Numbered from the stretch's first letter, positions 1 through 11,230 are shown. The stretch is DNA of 49,051 bases from UBA5704 sp036380715 (GCA_036380715.1 DASVEF010000250.1:1-49051), one strand, 5' to 3'. Translations and numbers: made by a program. Notes: a model not told the origin generated them from the letters alone.

Positions 1-1
1 T

Positions 2-1606
2 CCCGCGCTCCACGCGATCGCCGAAGAGCTGGGAGACCTGCCGCTCGCGCTGCACCTCGCCGGCAGCTTCCTCGCCCGCTACGCCCAGTCGCCGTTCGGC
101 CAGCCGTCGGCGTACCTAGAGCAGTTGGGGCGCGGCGACCTGCTCGCCCACCCGTCGCTCCAGGGAAAGGGCTCCGAGATCTCACCTACCGATCACGAGG
201 CGCACGTGGCACGGACCTTCGGGCTGAGCTTCGAGCGACTGGCCCCGGCCGACCCAACCGACGCCCTGGCTCGCAAGCTCCTTGCGCGGGCGGCTTACTT
301 TGCGCCAGGGGAGCCCATCCCCCGCGCGCTGCTCCTCGCAACCCTCCGGATCGACGAAGAAGACATAAACGCCGCGCTCGCCGCGGAAGACGCCCTCAAC
401 CGGCTACTCGACCTCGGTCTTCTGGAGAGCGGAGAGAATGGCCGGCTGGCCCTTCACCGGCTCGTGGTGGCCTTCGCCTTGGGAGAGGAAGGAGAAGACG
501 CAGCGCGAGAAGCCGTCGAGCAGACGCTGTTCGAGGAGGCAGACCGTTTGAACGAAGCAGGATATCCGGCTCCGCTCCTCGCTTGGCAGCCCCATCTCCG
601 AGCCGTCACGGATGCCGCCTCGTCGCGAGAAGATCCGTTGGCCGCAGAACTCTGCAATGAGATGGGATACCACCTTCGGATGATCGGGGATCTGGCTGGC
701 GCGCGGCCGTACTACGAGCGGGCGCAGGGGATTCGGGAGAAGGTTCTCGGCCCGGAGCACCCGCACACGGCCCGCAGCCTGAATAATCTGGGTGCCCTTC
801 TCGATAGCCAGGGCGACTTTGTGGGTGCGCAGCCGTACTACGAGCGGGGGCTGGCGATTGCCGAGAAAGTGCTCGGCCCCGAGCATCAAGACACAGCTAC
901 CGCCTTGGATAATCTGGGGTTCGTTCTCGGAAACCAGGGAAATTGGACAGCGGCACGGCCGTACCATGAGCGGGCACTGGCGATTCGGGAAAAAGTTCTC
1001 GGTCCAGAGCATCGGGATACCGCCGTTAGCTTGAACAACCTGGGTTTCCTTCTCCAGATCCAAGGCGACTTTGCAGGTGCGCGGCCTTACTACGAGCGGG
1101 CGCTGGCGATCCGGGAAAAGGTCCTCGGCCCGGAGCACCCGGACACGGCCCTCAGCCTGAACAATTTGGGTGTCTTACTCCAGAGCCAGGGGGACTTCGC
1201 GGGAGCGCGACCGTACTACGAGCGGGCGCTGGCGATTCGGGAGAAGGTTCTCGGCCCAGAGCACCCGGACACGGCCCTCAGCCTGAACAACCTGGGCTCC
1301 CTTCTGCGAGACCAAGGCGACTTAAGGGAGGCGCAGCCCTGCTTGGAGCGCGCGGTGAGAATTCTTGAAGCGCGACTCGGCCCGAACCACCCAAATACGA
1401 AGACTGCCCGAGCCAACTTGCAACGATGCGAGAAGGAGTTGCGCGTGACGGAAGACCCGGTGCTTCAAGCTCTGAAATCAGCGCCCGCGGATGACGAACC
1501 GGACGATGATGATGTCGATGGCGGGCTCACTGAAGCACGCCGCGAGGCACGGGAGGAGCAGGGGATCTCCCACGAAGAAGCCAAGCGTAAGCTGGGCCTC
1601 ACATGA
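2..1606 (+). CDS. NB-ARC/TPR protein, 5' end outside the window
   Basis: The reading frame is open from base 2, so the gene starts before the window. The TTG at 125 is an internal leucine codon, not a start. The first visible residues contain ELGDLPLALHLAG, which matches the GLPLAL-type motif at the end of NB-ARC (STAND ATPase) domains; the nucleotide-binding part would lie upstream. Then comes a helical linker, and from base 689 six kinesin-light-chain-type TPRs of exactly 42 residues with the signature PYYERALAIREKVLGPEH. The C-terminus has an acidic DEPDDDDVD stretch and a tail REEQGISHEEAKRKLGL. STAND/TPR proteins of this kind sense ligands through the repeats and switch by nucleotide binding; the ligand here is unknown. 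The gene ends 26 bp from the convergent PIN toxin gene. NB-ARC is inferred from a short motif only. Confidence 0.8.
   Translation, partial: PALHAIAEELGDLPLALHLAGSFLARYAQSPFGQPSAYLEQLGRGDLLAHPSLQGKGSEISPTDHEAHVARTFGLSFERLAPADPTDALARKLLARAAYFAPGEPIPRALLLATLRIDEEDINAALAAEDALNRLLDLGLLESGENGRLALHRLVVAFALGEEGEDAAREAVEQTLFEEADRLNEAGYPAPLLAWQPHLRAVTDAASSREDPLAAELCNEMGYHLRMIGDLAGARPYYERAQGIREKVLGPEHPHTARSLNNLGALLDSQGDFVGAQPYYERGLAIAEKVLGPEHQDTATALDNLGFVLGNQGNWTAARPYHERALAIREKVLGPEHRDTAVSLNNLGFLLQIQGDFAGARPYYERALAIREKVLGPEHPDTALSLNNLGVLLQSQGDFAGARPYYERALAIREKVLGPEHPDTALSLNNLGSLLRDQGDLREAQPCLERAVRILEARLGPNHPNTKTARANLQRCEKELRVTEDPVLQALKSAPADDEPDDDDVDGGLTEARREAREEQGISHEEAKRKLGLT
689..1444 (+). repeat. Six in-frame 126-bp TPR repeats
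   Basis: Units begin at 689, 815, 941, 1067, 1193 and 1319, each 126 bp (42 codons) without any indel. Units 4 and 5 differ at only 3 of 42 residues, so they look recently duplicated or homogenised. Unit 6 is the most diverged and caps the array. Confidence 0.9.
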
Positions 1607-1632
1607 TGAGAGATCCGCTGGATGCATTGGAC

Positions 1633-2055
1633 TCAGGAGATAGGTAAGAGTGTCCGGAATCCCGCCTGCATGAAATGCCGGTCGTTCGTGAAAGCTTCTT
1701 GGACGCCGTGGTCCTCCATCACCACGAAGCTCGCGCAGTCGACCAGACCCCAGCTCTTGTCGTGCCGTTCGGCATAGCGCTGGAGAGCCCGCCGGAACAG
1801 GTCATCTGTAATCGTGATCCACTGCACCTGGGAGCTGGACCTGATCAGCTCGACGGCATTGGGAAAATGGGCACGAGCAAGGGTGCGGGCCAAGCCGTTC
1901 CCTGTTTCGGCGGCGACCCAGTCCGTGAGCAGAATGGAAGAGTCCTGCCGAACGAGCTCTGTCCAAAGGGGCTGGGCGTGGACGTGAAGAGAATCTGAGG
2001 AGCTCAGCAGGGCGATCCAGCCGTTGGTATCGAGGAAGACTCTCCTACTCGGCAT
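1633..2055 (-). CDS. PIN-domain ribonuclease toxin (VapC-like)
   Basis: A 140-residue protein, normal size for a VapC toxin. The four acidic PIN residues are visible: D9 in FLDTN, E51 in AAETGNGL, D107 in LVDCASF and D126 in FTNDRHF. These would bind Mg/Mn and cleave RNA; the target RNA cannot be read from sequence. The ATG at 2055 overlaps the upstream antitoxin gene by 11 bp and has no clear Shine-Dalgarno, so translation is probably coupled. The toxin comes second, as in vapBC operons. Confidence 0.85.
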   Translation of the reverse strand: MPSRRVFLDTNGWIALLSSSDSLHVHAQPLWTELVRQDSSILLTDWVAAETGNGLARTLARAHFPNAVELIRSSSQVQWITITDDLFRRALQRYAERHDKSWGLVDCASFVVMEDHGVQEAFTNDRHFMQAGFRTLLPIS

Positions 2056-2311
2056 CGGAGGCGCGGGGGTGCCCGTACAGGTAGTGGTCGATGTTGGTCG
2101 CCAGATCCGTAATTCCTGTATCGACGGCTAACTCGGTCATCCGGAGCAGCGGGTTCACGAGCTCCACGAGCTCGACCCGGACCTCCGCTCCCTCGGGGAG
2201 CTCTGTGCCCGGTTCCAGGATGATGCTTCCTTGTTCCACTCGACCACGGTAGACCACTGGAGAACCTCCGTTCCTCGGCAGCTCGATCACCAAAGATTGT
2301 AACAGGGACAT
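2045..2311 (-). CDS. Antitoxin partner of the PIN toxin (DUF104/AF2212-like)
   Basis: An 88-residue protein. Its central part, YRGRVEQGSIILEPGTEL followed by PEGAEV, resembles the short beta-rich antitoxins of the DUF104/AF2212 type (G-V-I-x-L-P...LPEG). A longer frame opens with TTG at 2332, but that codon sits inside the clpB terminator hairpin, so the ATG at 2311 is preferred. It lies immediately upstream of, and overlaps, the PIN gene. It should neutralise the toxin by direct binding. The family name is by resemblance only. Confidence 0.7.
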   Translation of the reverse strand: MSLLQSLVIELPRNGGSPVVYRGRVEQGSIILEPGTELPEGAEVRVELVELVNPLLRMTELAVDTGITDLATNIDHYLYGHPRASDAE

Positions 2312-2324
2312 GCCACGACGTGCC

Positions 2325-2356
2325 AAAAGCAAAAAGCCCCGCCTGACGGCCGGGCT
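2325..2356 (-). terminator. Rho-independent terminator of clpB
   Basis: Read on the minus strand there is AGCCCGGCC-GTCA-GGCGGGGCT followed by TTTTTGCTTTT. This is a GC stem with a short loop and a T-run, 34 bp past the clpB stop. It separates clpB from the antitoxin-toxin pair. Confidence 0.85.
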
Positions 2357-2389
2357 GGGGTGTGTAGGGAAGGGGAGATAGCGGCGGCG

Positions 2390-5041
<2,652 letters not shown>

Positions 5042-5067
5042 TTCGGGTTACCCCCCTGCAAAATTTT

Positions 5068-6060
5068 TTAGCCCCTCGCCCGGAAGCTCGAGGCCTCGGC
5101 GAGCTGCTCGAACAGAGCGCGTTCGCTGTCTGTGAGATTCTCGGGAACGACGATCCGGATCTCGGCCAGAAGGTCGCCCTTTTCTCCTTTGGCGCCGCCG
5201 CTCTTCGACAATCCTCTGCCGCGCAGCCGGATCTTGCGGCCCGACGACGAGCCGGCCGGGATTCTCACCCGCGTCCGGCCGGTCGGGGTCTCGACGTCGG
5301 CCTCGCCGCCGAGCGCGGCCTCCCACGGAGCCACCGGCACGGTGGTGTGGATGTCCGAGCCCTCGATCTTGAACCGCGAATCCGGCTGGATGTCGATCTT
5401 CAACAGGAGATCGCCTGGCGCGCCGCCGTCGAACCCCGGCTGCCCCTGTCCGGCGAGCCGGATCTTCTGACCGGGGCGGATCCCCTCGGGGATGCGCACC
5501 GACAGGTTCTTGCGCTGCCCGGTGTTGGGGTCCGCGAGCGTGATCTCCCGCGTGCCGCCACGGACGGCCTCGTCCAGCGTCAGCGAGATCTGCGCCTCGG
5601 TGTCGCCGCCGCCGAAGCGGCCGCCGCCGAAGCCGGCCCCTCCGAAGCCGGAGCCCCCTCCGCGCGCGCCGCGCCGGCCGCCCGGACCGCCGCCGCCGAA
5701 GAGCATGTCGAAGAACGAGCTGAACCCTTCGCCGCCGCCCATGCCGCCGAAGTCGAAGCCGCCGGCGCCTCCCAGGTCTCCGAAGTCGAAGGGCATCCCT
5801 TCCCATCCGGGCGGGGCAGAGCCGGTCTGCTGCGCGCGCTTCCAGGCCGAGCCGTACTGGTCGTACTTCTTGCGCTTGTCCGGATCCTTGAGGACTTCGT
5901 AGGCCTCGCCGATCTCCTTGAACTTCAGCTCGGCTTCCGGAGCCTTGTTGACGTCCGGGTGGAACTTGCGCGCGAGCTTCCGATACGCCTTCTGGATCTC
6001 CTCCTGAGAGGCGTCTTTCTTGACTCCCAGCGTGGCGTAATAGTCCTTGTAGTCCACCAA
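5068..6060 (-). CDS. DnaJ-family co-chaperone without zinc finger (CbpA type)
   Basis: A 330-residue protein with an N-terminal J domain (about 5-70; HPD at 34-36), a long Gly/Phe-rich linker (about 80-150) and a C-terminal substrate-binding domain (about 155-325). The CxxCxGxG zinc repeats of canonical DnaJ are absent, so it belongs to the type II/CbpA class. It should stimulate the DnaK ATPase and hand substrates to DnaK and ClpB. The start is TTG at 6060, chosen because GGAGG lies 10 nt upstream; a GTG codon follows directly. It is the first gene of the operon with clpB. Confidence 0.93.
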   Translation of the reverse strand: MVDYKDYYATLGVKKDASQEEIQKAYRKLARKFHPDVNKAPEAELKFKEIGEAYEVLKDPDKRKKYDQYGSAWKRAQQTGSAPPGWEGMPFDFGDLGGAGGFDFGGMGGGEGFSSFFDMLFGGGGPGGRRGARGGGSGFGGAGFGGGRFGGGDTEAQISLTLDEAVRGGTREITLADPNTGQRKNLSVRIPEGIRPGQKIRLAGQGQPGFDGGAPGDLLLKIDIQPDSRFKIEGSDIHTTVPVAPWEAALGGEADVETPTGRTRVRIPAGSSSGRKIRLRGRGLSKSGGAKGEKGDLLAEIRIVVPENLTDSERALFEQLAEASSFRARG

Positions 6061-6093
6061 GATCGTTCTCCCTCCAGTGAGCCGCCCCTTAAT

Positions 6094-6142
6094 CTTGAGT
6101 GGTCGGCACTCAAATTATAGAACGGGGACTCAGATTTTTCCA
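6094..6142 (-). promoter_or_regulatory. Heat-shock promoter with HAIR (HspR) operator
   Basis: Positions 6094-6114 read CTTGAGT-N7-ACTCAAA, matching the HspR inverted repeat consensus CTTGAGT-N7-ACTCAAG at 13 of 14 arm bases. On the minus strand a perfect -10 TATAAT (6119-6114) abuts the dyad, with a -35-like TGGAAA at 6142-6137 and a 17-bp spacer. The dyad therefore covers the expected transcription start, as expected for a repressor site. HspR binding is inferred; no hspR gene is in the window. Confidence 0.85.
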
Positions 6143-6170
6143 TTCCCGACCGGAGCCTTAGAATAGGGCC

Positions 6171-8855
6171 GTGCTTCCTCTCACGCTGTTGCTGGCCCAG
6201 GTCCTCTTCTCCCAGTCCCTCCCTGCCTCGCCTGCGCCCGTGCCCGAAGCCGGAGTCGCGGTCGAGGCTCTGAATCCCAAAGGCGAGCCCCTCCGGAACC
6301 CGAAGGCGGAGGACTTCACGGTGTCCGAAGGGGGCGAGCCCCGGCAGGTGCTCGGCGTCGAGCCCCTCGGCGAGGCGAAGCCCTGGCGGTTCGTCATCTA
6401 CGTCGACCGGGTGCTCTCGGGTACGCGGACGGTCCGCGGCGCGGCAGGAGCGCTCGCGGCGCGGTCCGAAGACCTCGTGAAGATGGGCACGGTCGAGGTG
6501 ATCGTGGCCGAGCCCGAGCCCATGGTCGTACTGCCGCCCACGCGCGACCCCAAGGCGGTCGACGAGGCCCTGTCGCGCCTCCTGCTCACCAGCGACGGCC
6601 GGGATGACTTGAGGGTGGCGCGCCAACGGTTTGCGGAAGAGCTCGGCGAGCCGACCGCGCCGAAAGGGGAGGATCTGGCGGAGCGGGTGGAGGAGGCCGT
6701 GGATTTCGAGGCCCGGCTGATCGGGACGCAGCAGGACCTCCTGCTCGGCTGGCTGGCGGAGCAGGAGAAGGAGGAGGGGCCGCGCGCTCTCTTCCTGGTC
6801 AGCGACGGCTTCGACCGTGATCCCGCCGAGCTCTATCTCTCGCGGATCTCGGACGCCGGAGCCCGCGCCGCCCTCGCGCCGGCGCTCGCCGGCTACCGGC
6901 TGGACACCACGGTCGACGAAGTCGCCCGCACGACCGCCGAGCTCGGCTGGACCGCCCTGCCCATGCCGGTCGGGGACGAGAAGCTCCCCGAGCTGCGGCG
7001 CTGGCGAGTCACCCCCAGTGAAGAGGTCCCGATCGCGGTCACAGTCCCGCTCGGCAAGCGGAAGAAGAAGGAGCCTGAAGCGCCCCCGGGTCCGCCGCTG
7101 CTCCTGAATCCGAAGGAGCCGCTCCAGCGCTTGGCCGAGGCCACGGGAGGAGAGCTGCTGGCGGGCGCTCTCGCGGTTCCTGCCGCCATCGCGCGCCTGC
7201 GCTCCCGGCTCTGGCTGCGCTATGAATCTCCGCTCCCCGTGGAAGCCCGTGCCCTGGAGGTGCGGAGCGCCGTTGCGGAATCGAAGGTCAAGGCCCGGCA
7301 ATGGACGGGGCCGGCGATCCCCCAGGGCATCGCGGCCATGCGTGCGCGGCGCCTCCTGTCCGGAGGGGACGATTTCGGTGAGCTCCCCGTCTCCTCGACG
7401 TGGCAGGACGGCGTGCTGGAGGTCCGGGTCGAGACCCCGGAGCCGGTGCCGGGCGCCCGGCTCACGCTGGCCATCCCGGCCGGCGCGGTGGGCCTGACCC
7501 TCTCGCATCGCGACCTGGCCTCCGCGGAGGTGACGGAGGACGGCGCCTGGCGCGTTCCGGTCCCCGAGCCCGAAGGGGAGCGGCTGGTGGTGATGGTCGA
7601 GGATCCGGCCCGCGCACTGTGGGGAGGGGAGGTCGTGGCGGTCCGCACCGCCGAGGCCGCCGACGCCGAGGCCGCCGTGGGCGAGCCCGCCGCGGACGAG
7701 GCTTCGGCCGGGCCGGCGCGCGCTGCCTGGGCGGGAAAGGGGGTCCGCATCGTCCGGCCGGCTTCCGGCAAGGGGACGGGGCCGGTCGACGTCGAGGTCG
7801 AGCTGCGGCTGCCGCCGGGCCGGCGCCTCGACCGGCTGGAGCTGTACTGGAACGACCAGCTCACGGCCACGCTCTACAAGCCGCCGTTCCTCCGCCGCGT
7901 GCCCATCCCGCCCGACCGTCCGGTGGGCACCCTGAAGGCGGTCGCCAGCCTGGACGACGGCTCCCGGGTGGAGGACGCGGTGCTCATGAACAGCTCGGTC
8001 CTGGGAGAGCGGGTGGACGTCCGGCTGGTCGAGCTGTTCGTGGTGGTCACGGACAAGGCGGGCAAGCCGGTGCGCGGCCTCTCCCGGGGCGACTTCCGGC
8101 TGCTCCAGGACGGCCGTGAGCAGTCGATCGCCAGCTTCGACGAAGCCGGCGACTTCCCCCTGACCCTGGGCCTCGCCATGGACTCCTCGGCGAGCATGTT
8201 CGTCAAGCTGCCCGGTGTCCAGGTGGCGGCGGAGTCGCTGCTCCGGCAGGGGTTGTCGAAGAAGGACAGCGCCCTGCTCGTCGACTTCGACTCCGAGCCC
8301 CGGCTGCTCATCGGCCCGACCCGGGATCTGGCCGCGGTCGCGGGCGTGGTGGAGACTCTGACCGCGGACGGCGGCTCGGACCTCTTCGAAGCCATCACCT
8401 TCTCGCTGGGGCAGCTCCGCAACATCCCCGGCCGCAAGGCCCTGGTGGCCTATTCCGACGGCGTGGAGGAGGGGGAAGGGGGCTACCGGAGCTGCCTGCG
8501 CGCCGCGCGCCAGAGCGGCATCCCGGTCTACCTCATCGTCACCAACCCCCAGGCCGCGCGCGGCGAGCCCGTGGGCTCCTACGCCGGCCAGCTCGACAAG
8601 CTCGCCGCGGCGACCGGAGGCAAGGCGTACTTCGTCCTGCCGAGCCAGGACCTGTCGCAGATCTACGACGAGATCCTGCGCGAGCTGCGCAGCCAGTACC
8701 TGCTGGCGTTCTATCCCAAGGAGAACGGGGGGGAGGCTTGGCGGTCCGTGGACGTGGAGGTGCGGAAGCCCGGGTTCCAGGCGCGGACGCTGAGCGGGTA
8801 TGAGCCGGAGGCCGCTCCCCGCGGACCTCGCAGGGTGGGGGAGGGGGGGCGGTAG
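6171..8855 (+). CDS. VWFA-related acidobacterial secreted protein
   Basis: An 894-residue protein with a short N-terminal hydrophobic signal-like segment. The C-terminal half (about 620-880) is a von Willebrand A-type fold. DSSAS starting at D671 is the MIDAS motif, and the third-loop Asp is in YSDGVEE (D763). A preceding segment, VVVTDKAGKPVRGL followed by DFRLLQDG, is the hallmark of the VWFA-related family widespread in Acidobacteriota. The N-terminal part carries a second, degenerate copy of the same layout (EDFTVSEGG...FVIYVDRV) with no clear metal site. Its role is unknown, probably extracytoplasmic protein binding. The GTG start has no good ribosome site. It is divergent from the dnaJ promoter. 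Confidence 0.85.
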   Translation: MLPLTLLLAQVLFSQSLPASPAPVPEAGVAVEALNPKGEPLRNPKAEDFTVSEGGEPRQVLGVEPLGEAKPWRFVIYVDRVLSGTRTVRGAAGALAARSEDLVKMGTVEVIVAEPEPMVVLPPTRDPKAVDEALSRLLLTSDGRDDLRVARQRFAEELGEPTAPKGEDLAERVEEAVDFEARLIGTQQDLLLGWLAEQEKEEGPRALFLVSDGFDRDPAELYLSRISDAGARAALAPALAGYRLDTTVDEVARTTAELGWTALPMPVGDEKLPELRRWRVTPSEEVPIAVTVPLGKRKKKEPEAPPGPPLLLNPKEPLQRLAEATGGELLAGALAVPAAIARLRSRLWLRYESPLPVEARALEVRSAVAESKVKARQWTGPAIPQGIAAMRARRLLSGGDDFGELPVSSTWQDGVLEVRVETPEPVPGARLTLAIPAGAVGLTLSHRDLASAEVTEDGAWRVPVPEPEGERLVVMVEDPARALWGGEVVAVRTAEAADAEAAVGEPAADEASAGPARAAWAGKGVRIVRPASGKGTGPVDVEVELRLPPGRRLDRLELYWNDQLTATLYKPPFLRRVPIPPDRPVGTLKAVASLDDGSRVEDAVLMNSSVLGERVDVRLVELFVVVTDKAGKPVRGLSRGDFRLLQDGREQSIASFDEAGDFPLTLGLAMDSSASMFVKLPGVQVAAESLLRQGLSKKDSALLVDFDSEPRLLIGPTRDLAAVAGVVETLTADGGSDLFEAITFSLGQLRNIPGRKALVAYSDGVEEGEGGYRSCLRAARQSGIPVYLIVTNPQAARGEPVGSYAGQLDKLAAATGGKAYFVLPSQDLSQIYDEILRELRSQYLLAFYPKENGGEAWRSVDVEVRKPGFQARTLSGYEPEAAPRGPRRVGEGGR

Positions 8856-8952
8856 GCCTGGGGTTGAAACCCCAGGCTGGGTTGTATCGCCCACGAAGGG
8901 CGAACTGGGGAGGGGATTCGCAACAGGCCAGCCTGGGGTTTCAACCCCAGGC
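8856..8952. repeat. Paired inverted palindromes, REP/BIME-like
   Basis: Two 22-bp sequences, 8856-8877 and 8931-8952, are exact reverse complements of each other. Each is also a palindrome (GCCTGGGGTT, 2-nt centre, AACCCCAGGC). Between them lies a third hairpin, TCGCCC-ACGAA-GGGCGA (8887-8903). The element begins just past the stop of the upstream gene and lies between convergent genes, so it can act as a bidirectional terminator or as a REP-type element. Confidence 0.8.
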
Positions 8953-8986
8953 GTCGGGGGCGGAATCGTGGAATGCCGCCGTCACC

Positions 8987-10633
8987 TCAACGCAGGCCGA
9001 TCACGCGGCCCTCCTGGAAGTCCATGCGCAGGGCCTGGGGCGAAGCGGGGAGGCCGGGCATGCGCAGGATGTCCCCGAGGAGCGGCACCACGTAGCCCGC
9101 TCCGGCCGCCAGGATCATCTTGCGGACCGTGATCAGGAAATTCTCGGGCCGGCCCGCGATGCTCGCGTTGTCGGTCAGCGACATGGGGGTTTTGGCCACG
9201 CAGACCGGCAGCTCCTCGTAGCCGAGCCGGCGGATCGTCCGCAGGTCCCGCTCGGCCTCGACCGTGAAGGCCACATCGCGGGCGCCGTACATCCCGCGCG
9301 CGATCTTCTCGATCTTGTCCGGGATCGGCTCCCGCCAGTCGTAGAGCGGATGGAACGGCTTGGGAGTCGTCTCGGCGTGGTCGACCACCGCCTGGGCGAG
9401 CTCGGCCGCCCCTTCGCCGCCGCGGGCGAAGCCGTCGGTCACGGCGAACGGCACCCCCATCTCGGCGCAGGCACGGCGGACGACGTCGATCTCTTCGTCC
9501 GAGTCCGACTCGAATCGGTTGAGGGCCACCACCGGGGTCTTGGCGAAGGCGCGGATGTTCTCCACGTGTTTGTGCAGATTGCCGAGCCCGCGCTCCACGA
9601 CCTCGGGGTTCGGCTCGGCCAGATCGCCCTTCCCCAGCCCGCCGTGCCGTTTGAGCGCGCGCACCGTGGCCACCAGGACCACCGCCACGGTGTCCAGGCC
9701 GGCTGAGACGCATTTGATGTCGAAGAACTTCTCCGCCCCGAGGTCGACTGCGAAGCCGGCCTCGGTCACCACCCAGTCGGCGTGGGCGAGGGCCATCTTG
9801 GTGGCGATCACCGAGTTGCACCCATGGGCGATGTTGCCGAACGGCCCGCCGTGGACGAACGCCGGCACCCCCTCGCAGGTCTGGACGAGGTTGGGCATCA
9901 GGGCGTCCTTGAGGACCACCATCAGAGAGCCCACCGCCTGGAGGTCGGCCGCCTTGATCGGCTCCTGCTTGGGGGTGAGCGCGATGAGGAGCCGTTCCAG
10001 GCGGGCGCGCAGGTCCTCGGCGTCCTCGGCCAGGCAGAGGACGGCCATGATCTCCGAAGCGGCCGTGATGTCGAACCCGCTCTCGCGCGGCACCCCTTCG
10101 AGCGCGCCTCCGAGGCCGATCACCACGTGGCGCAGCGACCGGTCGTTCATGTCGAGGACCCGCCGCCAGAGCACCCGCCGCGAGTCGACCCCCAGGGCGT
10201 TGCCGTGGTGGATGTGATTGTCGAGCAGGGCGGCGAGCAGGTTGTGGGCGCTGGTGACCGCGTGGAAGTCGCCCGTGAAGTGGAGGTTGATGTCCTCGGC
10301 CGGCACCAGGATGGACCGGCCGCCCCCGGTGGCGCCCCCCTTGATGCCGAAAGTGGGGCCGAGGGAGGGCTCGCGCAGGGCCAGGCAGACGCGCTGCCCG
10401 ATCCTGGCCATCCCCTGGGCGAGGCCGATCGAAGTGGTCGTCTTCCCCTCGCCGGCTCCGGTGGGGGTGATGGCCGAGACCAGCACGAGCTTCCCGGGCG
10501 GCCGGCCGGACGCCTCCCGGGCCTCCAGGCGGACCTTCGCCTTGTCATCGCCATAGGGGACGACAAACCGGCGGTCGATGTCGAGATCGCGGGCGACTTC
10601 GAGGATCGGACGGGGGACGGATGGATCGGGCAT
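8987..10633 (-). CDS. fhs: Formate-tetrahydrofolate ligase
   Basis: A 548-residue protein, the usual length for this enzyme. It makes 10-formyl-THF from formate, ATP and THF and so feeds one-carbon metabolism (purines, fMet-tRNA, or acetogenic/glycine routes). The P-loop TPTGAGEGKTT is at 56-66. The conserved PSLGPTFGIKGGA, GDFHAVTSAHNLL and HGGPFGNIAHGCNS blocks are all present. ATG start with GGAGAG 8 nt upstream. It appears to be a single-gene unit; no other folate gene is adjacent. Confidence 0.97.
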   Translation of the reverse strand: MPDPSVPRPILEVARDLDIDRRFVVPYGDDKAKVRLEAREASGRPPGKLVLVSAITPTGAGEGKTTTSIGLAQGMARIGQRVCLALREPSLGPTFGIKGGATGGGRSILVPAEDINLHFTGDFHAVTSAHNLLAALLDNHIHHGNALGVDSRRVLWRRVLDMNDRSLRHVVIGLGGALEGVPRESGFDITAASEIMAVLCLAEDAEDLRARLERLLIALTPKQEPIKAADLQAVGSLMVVLKDALMPNLVQTCEGVPAFVHGGPFGNIAHGCNSVIATKMALAHADWVVTEAGFAVDLGAEKFFDIKCVSAGLDTVAVVLVATVRALKRHGGLGKGDLAEPNPEVVERGLGNLHKHVENIRAFAKTPVVALNRFESDSDEEIDVVRRACAEMGVPFAVTDGFARGGEGAAELAQAVVDHAETTPKPFHPLYDWREPIPDKIEKIARGMYGARDVAFTVEAERDLRTIRRLGYEELPVCVAKTPMSLTDNASIAGRPENFLITVRKMILAAGAGYVVPLLGDILRMPGLPASPQALRMDFQEGRVIGLR

Positions 10634-10731
10634 GGATCGGCTCTCCGGTAGAAAACCAAAGACACGCTATTCGATCACAGATTGGGACTGGCCGCCCGGC
10701 CGGAAGGTGGGTGGGGAGGATAACAGCGGGA

Positions 10732-10759
10732 CCCCCGCGGGGCTTCACATCCGCGGGGG
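10732..10759 (-). terminator. GC-rich hairpin downstream of the small secreted protein gene
   Basis: CCCCCGCGG, a 10-nt loop and CCGCGGGGG form a perfect 9-bp stem, starting 17 bp beyond the stop of the gene at 10777-11133. No T-run follows, so this is a likely but not classical terminator. Confidence 0.5.
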
Positions 10760-10776
10760 GCGCAACACAGACGGGC

Positions 10777-11133
10777 CTACTCGCCCTCCGTCTCCGCCTG
10801 GCACTCGAGCAGGTCTTCGTTGGTGATGACCCAGCCCTCGGAGCCGCTGCAGACGTCGACCTCGGACACGATGCACTCGTCGCCGTCCTCATCGACCAGC
10901 ATGACGTCGTAGGAGCCGCAGGGGATCTTCCTCAGCTCGAAGGATTCGCCGGTGCCGATCACGTCGTCGCCGAGCTGGTCCGGGCCCCACTCCTCGTCAT
11001 CGACGGACGACAGGAAGAAGTGGTGGATCTCCCAGTCCGACTTGTTCTTGATCTTGACGTTGTTCTTCGGCGCAGCCTGGACGGTGGTGGCAAGGAACAC
11101 GAGCCCCGCCAAAGCAAGGACAGCCCTCTTCAT
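10777..11133 (-). CDS. Small secreted acidic protein, unknown function
   Basis: 118 residues with a clear signal peptide (MKRAVLALAGLVFLATTVQA, cleavage after AQA-like residues). The mature part is acidic, with conserved-looking blocks WEIHHFFLSSVDDEEWGPD and IPCGSYDVMLVDEDGDEC and three cysteines. I recognise the general pattern of a periplasmic or extracellular beta-rich protein but cannot name a family. ATG start with AAAGGAGAG just upstream. A TAAAAT -10-like hexamer lies at 11172-11167 on the minus strand. Confidence 0.75.
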   Translation of the reverse strand: MKRAVLALAGLVFLATTVQAAPKNNVKIKNKSDWEIHHFFLSSVDDEEWGPDQLGDDVIGTGESFELRKIPCGSYDVMLVDEDGDECIVSEVDVCSGSEGWVITNEDLLECQAETEGE

Positions 11134-11193
11134 GAACCTCTCCTTTCAGGGAAGTGAACGGCGGGGATTTTAGCACAGATGATGGGGGAGGCT

Positions 11194-11221
11194 CCCCCTC
11201 TCCCGAGGGCCGGAGAGGGGG
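11194..11221. repeat. C-rich hairpin repeat, isolated copy
   Basis: CCCCCTCTCC, an 8-nt loop and GGAGAGGGGG form a perfect 10-bp stem. The sequence matches the CCCCTCTCC core of the repeat family also present at 30583-30692 and 49017-49041. It lies between the M16 operon end (11231) and the upstream region of the small secreted gene, where it may terminate the M16 transcript. Confidence 0.7.
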
Positions 11222-11230
11222 AAGGGGAGG

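Noticed and set aside
5925..8894. 989-codon open frame antisense to the VWFA-related gene, running into dnaJ
   Set aside because: It covers two recognised genes in other frames, has no domain, and its end is simply the J domain read out of frame.
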